Shown here: positions 61,776-64,000 of the stretch, one piece after another
How the letters are laid out: the number at the start of each line of letters is the position of its first letter
Numbering within the stretch: position 1 is the first letter of the stretch
Origin: Lysobacter sp.
GTDB taxonomy: Bacteria; Pseudomonadota; Gammaproteobacteria; Xanthomonadales; Xanthomonadaceae
DNA: 64,000 bases
Direction: 5' to 3'
NCBI GenBank assembly: GCA_019634715.1
Contig: JAHCAU010000003.1
Location: 310,001-374,000 of the forward strand
Position numbers and translations under genes: made by a program
Notes under the pieces: generated by a model
Seen by the model: the letters and a program-made list of their open reading frames with translations, nothing else
Database searches by the model: none
Told to the model about the DNA's origin: nothing

Positions 61776-62666
61776 TCAGTCGGCCCCGAACCGGGCGCGC
61801 AGGCCGTCGCGGTGGGTGCGGCTGCAGGGCAGGACCAGGCCATCGTGCAGGTGCAGGCGGGCATCGCCGCTGTCCAGGGGCTCGATCGAGGCGACCCGGC
61901 CGAGGTTGACGATGTAGCTGCGGTGCACCCGGACGAAGCGGCCCGGGTCCAGCCGCCCCTCGATGCCGGCGAGCGTGCTGCGCAGCGGATAGTCGTGGCC
62001 GCGCACCCGCAGGTTCACGTAATTGCCCGCCGCCTGCAGCCATTCGATGTCCTCGGCGGCGATCAGGAAGTCGCGGCCGAGCTTGCGGACGAGGAAGCGG
62101 TCGGGCCGATCGACCGGTTCGACCGGCTCGCCTTCGTCCGGGCGCCCCAGCAGCGCGGCCTCGCCCCGCTGGCGCCGACGATAGAAGCGGTACACCTCGA
62201 TGATCGCGACCATGCTCGCATAGCTGCGGATGTCCTTGAGGTACTCGTACAGCAGTTCGGCCGACCAGTCGCCGAAGTCGTAACCGAAGCCCTGGCTGGC
62301 GTAGAGCAGCTTGCGCAGGCCGACCATCCCCAGCACATGAGCCAGCGAGAAGACCACGCTGGCCAGCAGGTGCGGCACGAGGCGGCGGCGCCAGGTGTCC
62401 CAGTGCAGCGGGAAGCGCCGGGTGAACCAGACCAGGGCCGGCACCAGCGCAAGCATCGTCAGCCCGCTGGACCATTCCCAGACCGCAGGCTCCCAGTCGG
62501 CGAAGTCGAGGCCGAGCTTGCGCACGTCCATCAGCACGGTGGCGGTGTTCGCGAACCCGTTGATGGTGGTCAGCGCGACCCAGAACCCGATCTCCAGCGG
62601 CCGCCGCCAGCGCGCATGGGCAAGGGTCGGAACGGTTGGACGGACGGTATCGACGGTTTCGGACAT
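61776..62666 (-). CDS. Membrane-bound LytTR transcription regulator
   Basis: 296 residues. Four hydrophobic helices occupy the first half (for example FWVALTTINGFANTATVLM and LTMLALVPALVWF), then a linker and a C-terminal LytTR DNA-binding domain (DIEWLQAAGNYVNLRVRG, GRFVRVHRSYIVNLGRVASI). There is no receiver domain, so it is not a classic response regulator; membrane LytTR proteins of this type often work with a small inhibitory membrane partner, which I do not see here. A TACAAT box six bases before the ATG suggests a leaderless transcript. It is divergent from an acyltransferase gene that it may control. Confidence 0.85.
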   Translation of the reverse strand: MSETVDTVRPTVPTLAHARWRRPLEIGFWVALTTINGFANTATVLMDVRKLGLDFADWEPAVWEWSSGLTMLALVPALVWFTRRFPLHWDTWRRRLVPHLLASVVFSLAHVLGMVGLRKLLYASQGFGYDFGDWSAELLYEYLKDIRSYASMVAIIEVYRFYRRRQRGEAALLGRPDEGEPVEPVDRPDRFLVRKLGRDFLIAAEDIEWLQAAGNYVNLRVRGHDYPLRSTLAGIEGRLDPGRFVRVHRSYIVNLGRVASIEPLDSGDARLHLHDGLVLPCSRTHRDGLRARFGAD

Positions 62667-62672
62667 CCGCGC

Positions 62673-62678
62673 ATTGTA
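62673..62678 (-). promoter_or_regulatory. TACAAT -10 box of a probable leaderless LytTR transcript
   Basis: On the minus strand TACAAT is followed by GCGCGG and then the ATG, the same spacing as at clpS. Confidence 0.45.
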
Positions 62679-62818
62679 GTGGCGCCCCCACCGTGGACGG
62701 CACGGTTTCGTCCCTCGTGGCCCGCGATTCGTCCCTCAGTCGGACCCATCCGACCCTTGGCGCTGGCATACGTGGTGCGCCCGGACAGACTGGCCCTCTT
62801 CTTTCGCCGGGACTCCCC

Positions 62819-64000
62819 ATGCCGCAACGCCGCCTCGACCTCGACTGGATCCGCATCGCCGCCTTCGGCCTGCTCGTGCTCTATCACTGCGGCATGTACT
62901 ACGTGAGCTGGGACTGGCACGTCAAAAGCCCGTTCGCCAGCGAAACGCTGGAGCCGCTGATGATGCTCAGTTCGCCCTGGCGGCTGTCGCTGCTGTTCCT
63001 GGTCTCGGGCGTGGCCACGGCCTTGCTGTTCGCGAAACGGCCGGTCGGCTTCCTCGGCGGCCGCTCCTGGCGGCTGCTTGTGCCCTTGGTGTTCGGCATG
63101 CTGGTGATCGTGACCCCGCAGGCCTACTACGAGGTCGTCGAGAAGCTGCCAGGCGGCTACCACGATGGCTACCTCGCGTTCTGGGGCCGCTACCTCGCCG
63201 CCGACGACCGCTTCTGCCGGGACGGCGACTGCCTGGACGTGCCGACCTGGAACCACCTGTGGTTCGTGGCCTACCTCTGGGTCTACACCGTGGTCGCATG
63301 GACGCTGCTGCGCTTCGCGCCGCGCGGCATGGCCCGCAGCGGCGACTGGCTGGCGGCACGTCTGTCCGGCATCGGCATCTTGCTGTGGCCGGCCCTGCTG
63401 CTGGCGGTGGCGCGCGTGGCGCTCGTGGGCCGGTTCGAGTCGACCCATGCCCTCGTCGACGACTGGTACAACCACGCCCAGTACCTGCCGCTGTTCCTGC
63501 TCGGCGTGCTGGTCGCGACCCGTGAGGATGTCTGGGACGCCCTGCATCGCCGGCGCTGGCTCGCGCTGGGCCTGGCGATGTCGGGCTACGCCTTCATCGC
63601 TTGGTATTTCTTCGGCAGCGGCTTCGACGACGAGGCCACGCCGCCGCCCGAAGCGCTGCGGATGCTGCAGCGCGGGATCTGGGCGCTGTTCCAGTGGTCG
63701 GCCATCGCCGCGATCCTCGGCTTCGCGCGCGGCATCGCGTTCCGCGACAGCACCGCCCTGCGCTACCTGCGTGAAGCCGTCTTCCCCGTGTACATCCTCC
63801 ACCAGACGATCACCGTCGTCGTCGCCCACAACCTGCAGCCGCTCGGCCTGCGGCCGCTGGTCGAAGGCCCGCTGCTGGTGCTGGCGACCTTCGGGCTGAG
63901 TTTCCTCGGCTTCGAGATCGTGCGCCGGCTGCGCTGGCTGCGGCCGCTGTTCGGGTTGAAGGCGGAGGGCGCCATCGCCAAAAGCTGCCCGACCACGATT
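62819..64000 (+). CDS. Acyltransferase 3 family membrane protein (3' partial)
   Basis: The frame is open from the ATG at 62819 to the right edge of the window, 394 codons so far. The N-terminus RLDLDWIRIAAFGLLVLYHCG is characteristic of the acyltransferase 3 (OafB/OpgC-like) family, with the conserved His in the first helix. About ten membrane helices are visible, with LSLLFLVSGVATALLF and YILHQTITVVVAHNL as typical segments. These enzymes move acetyl or succinyl groups onto extracellular sugars and glycolipids. It is transcribed away from the LytTR gene. The substrate is not evident; the C-terminus lies outside. Confidence 0.85.
   Translation, partial: MPQRRLDLDWIRIAAFGLLVLYHCGMYYVSWDWHVKSPFASETLEPLMMLSSPWRLSLLFLVSGVATALLFAKRPVGFLGGRSWRLLVPLVFGMLVIVTPQAYYEVVEKLPGGYHDGYLAFWGRYLAADDRFCRDGDCLDVPTWNHLWFVAYLWVYTVVAWTLLRFAPRGMARSGDWLAARLSGIGILLWPALLLAVARVALVGRFESTHALVDDWYNHAQYLPLFLLGVLVATREDVWDALHRRRWLALGLAMSGYAFIAWYFFGSGFDDEATPPPEALRMLQRGIWALFQWSAIAAILGFARGIAFRDSTALRYLREAVFPVYILHQTITVVVAHNLQPLGLRPLVEGPLLVLATFGLSFLGFEIVRRLRWLRPLFGLKAEGAIAKSCPTTI

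Overview
The window is a GC-rich gammaproteobacterial chromosome segment, most likely from the order Lysobacterales (Xanthomonadales). The strongest evidence is a complete rpf (DSF quorum-sensing) locus at 51912-58446: rpfB and rpfF face a converging rpfG-rpfC pair, with lysS and prfB behind them. The orders ftsK-lolA-x-rarA-crcB, clpS/clpA, and nudJ-mnmA-hflD also fit. I found no tRNA, rRNA, CRISPR array or insertion sequence.

Region by region. 1-4508: a tightly overlapping operon made of the end of an RND/MMPL-type exporter, a LolA-like periplasmic protein, an outer-membrane barrel, a PabC-like PLP enzyme, a heme-oxygenase-fold di-iron protein and a cupin. 4676-5131: an Ala/Glu-rich lipoprotein. 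5239-23383 (minus strand): a polymorphic-toxin island, read from right to left. It starts with a 2974-residue secreted multidomain protein, followed by a 2265-residue RHS protein carrying a transglutaminase-like domain and a C-terminal GIY-YIG nuclease tip. Behind these come a DUF4259-type gene, a SUKH-type immunity gene, an unrecognised gene and a broken remnant of a second DUF4259-type gene. 23544-31379: a multicopper oxidase and a DUF4124 protein, then the housekeeping operon ftsK-lolA-x-rarA-crcB. 31770-37720: an exported S33 peptidase, rluF, trxB, a FemAB-like protein, aat and infA. 37817-43890: a small Cys-rich secreted peptide, clpA, clpS, an exported protein, nudJ, mnmA and hflD. 43893-51516: a zinc-ribbon TPM protein, then acnB and acnA with a VapBC toxin-antitoxin pair between them. 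51468-51768: a tandem duplication of the acnA 3' end. 51912-58446: the rpf locus. 58846-61682: lysS and prfB, the latter with the classic RF2 programmed frameshift. 61776-64000: a membrane LytTR regulator divergent from an acyltransferase cut by the window edge.

How the genes work together. RpfF makes the DSF fatty-acid signal, RpfB activates fatty acids, RpfC senses DSF, and RpfG passes the signal on as a cyclic-di-GMP phosphodiesterase. In the toxin island, the giant secreted protein and the RHS protein appear to be one transcription unit with the immunity genes at its 3' end. The toxin tip and the immunity genes are visibly less GC-rich than the RHS core, as expected for exchangeable modules.

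The two best candidates for undescribed biology are (a) the paired giant toroid/propeller protein plus transglutaminase-RHS-GIY-YIG protein with several immunity genes, and (b) the exporter plus PabC-like, di-iron and cupin operon at the left edge. Smaller items worth checking are two probable leaderless promoters (clpS and the LytTR gene), the acnA-tail duplication, and the six-cysteine peptide next to infA.
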